Shown here piece by piece: positions 63,901 through 64,000 of a stretch of DNA of 64,000 nucleotides; position 1 is the stretch's first letter; every line of letters begins with the position of its first letter. The DNA comes from Pleuronectes platessa (Eukaryota; Chordata; Actinopteri; Pleuronectiformes; Pleuronectidae): assembly GCF_947347685.1 (NCBI RefSeq), contig NC_070638.1, forward strand, positions 8,476,325 to 8,540,324. Direction: 5' to 3'. A program made the translations under genes and the position numbers. The notes beneath the pieces are model-generated. The model had not been told where the DNA came from. It saw nothing but the letters and a program-made list of their open reading frames with translations, and did not search any database.

Positions 63901-64000
63901 TCAGAAATATGAAGTTATGCTCCTGTGATTTTAGAGTTTTAACAAGATGTCATAATTAAATTTTTGTTTTAGTTGGCTAGGAATTTAATTGATGTGTCTG
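55000..64000. other. Distal upstream non-coding region
   Basis: No gene is recognised. It contains GT-rich sequence at about 56220-56405, a (CA)n microsatellite at 60884-60950, and a GC-richer patch at 63595-63905 with overlapping ORFs on both strands that match nothing I know. The last patch could be a repeat remnant. Confidence 0.45.
60884..60950. repeat. (CA)n microsatellite
   Basis: A compound CA repeat of about 67 bp interrupted by one ATATA and ending in ATACATACA. His-Thr repeat ORFs here are artefacts. Confidence 0.95.

Noticed and set aside
63592..63928. GC-richer patch with ORFs on both strands
   Set aside because: No family match and no splice signals that I could defend. It is noted only as a possible repeat remnant.
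1..64000. CRISPR arrays, tRNA or rRNA genes, bacterial operons
   Set aside because: No regularly spaced repeats, cloverleaf sequences or ribosomal RNA signatures were seen. The window is vertebrate nuclear DNA.

Overview
The window is vertebrate nuclear DNA, most likely from a ray-finned (teleost) fish. The evidence is one large gene split by GT-AG introns, AT-rich non-coding sequence with many microsatellites, and several interspersed repeats of types common in teleost genomes. I see no bacterial or viral gene organisation.

One protein-coding gene can be supported. It is a proton-gated cation channel of the ASIC branch of the ENaC/DEG superfamily, read on the minus strand from about 30.6 kb down to 3.2 kb. 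The common part is nine exons (15353-15503, 14120-14247, 9116-9266, 8953-9009, 8373-8526, 8071-8162, 7612-7691, 7072-7143, 3196-3300). They encode most of the ectodomain, TM2 with the GAS selectivity filter, and the cytoplasmic tail. Two alternative first exons splice in the same phase to the first common exon. The distal one (30097-30621) has ASIC3-type sequence and gives a 504-residue protein. The proximal one (17856-18500) has ASIC2b-type sequence and gives a 544-residue protein. The post-TM2 segment VFKDKVLGYF is ASIC3-like. The closest mammalian gene is therefore ASIC3, although fish databases may carry it under another asic name.

Two points stand out. First, an ASIC3-like gene carries an ASIC2b-like alternative first exon that lacks the post-TM1 histidine linked to proton gating. 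Second, the last exon can be read in two frames, and both match known ASIC tails. The frame set by splicing ends ...GNFEEFAC, like ASIC1/ASIC2/ASIC4. The +1 frame ends ...RTCYLVTRL, which is the mammalian ASIC3 PDZ-binding tail. This suggests the mammalian ASIC3 tail arose by a change of reading frame.

Layout: 1-3195 is 3' UTR and downstream flank. 3196-15503 holds the common exons with introns containing MITE-like repeats and microsatellites. 15504-30096 is a long intron containing the proximal first exon. 30622-64000 is a 33 kb upstream region with no exon I can recognise. It holds repeats, an L2-type LINE fragment near 54 kb, microsatellites, and one unexplained 201-codon ORF near 50.5-51.0 kb.
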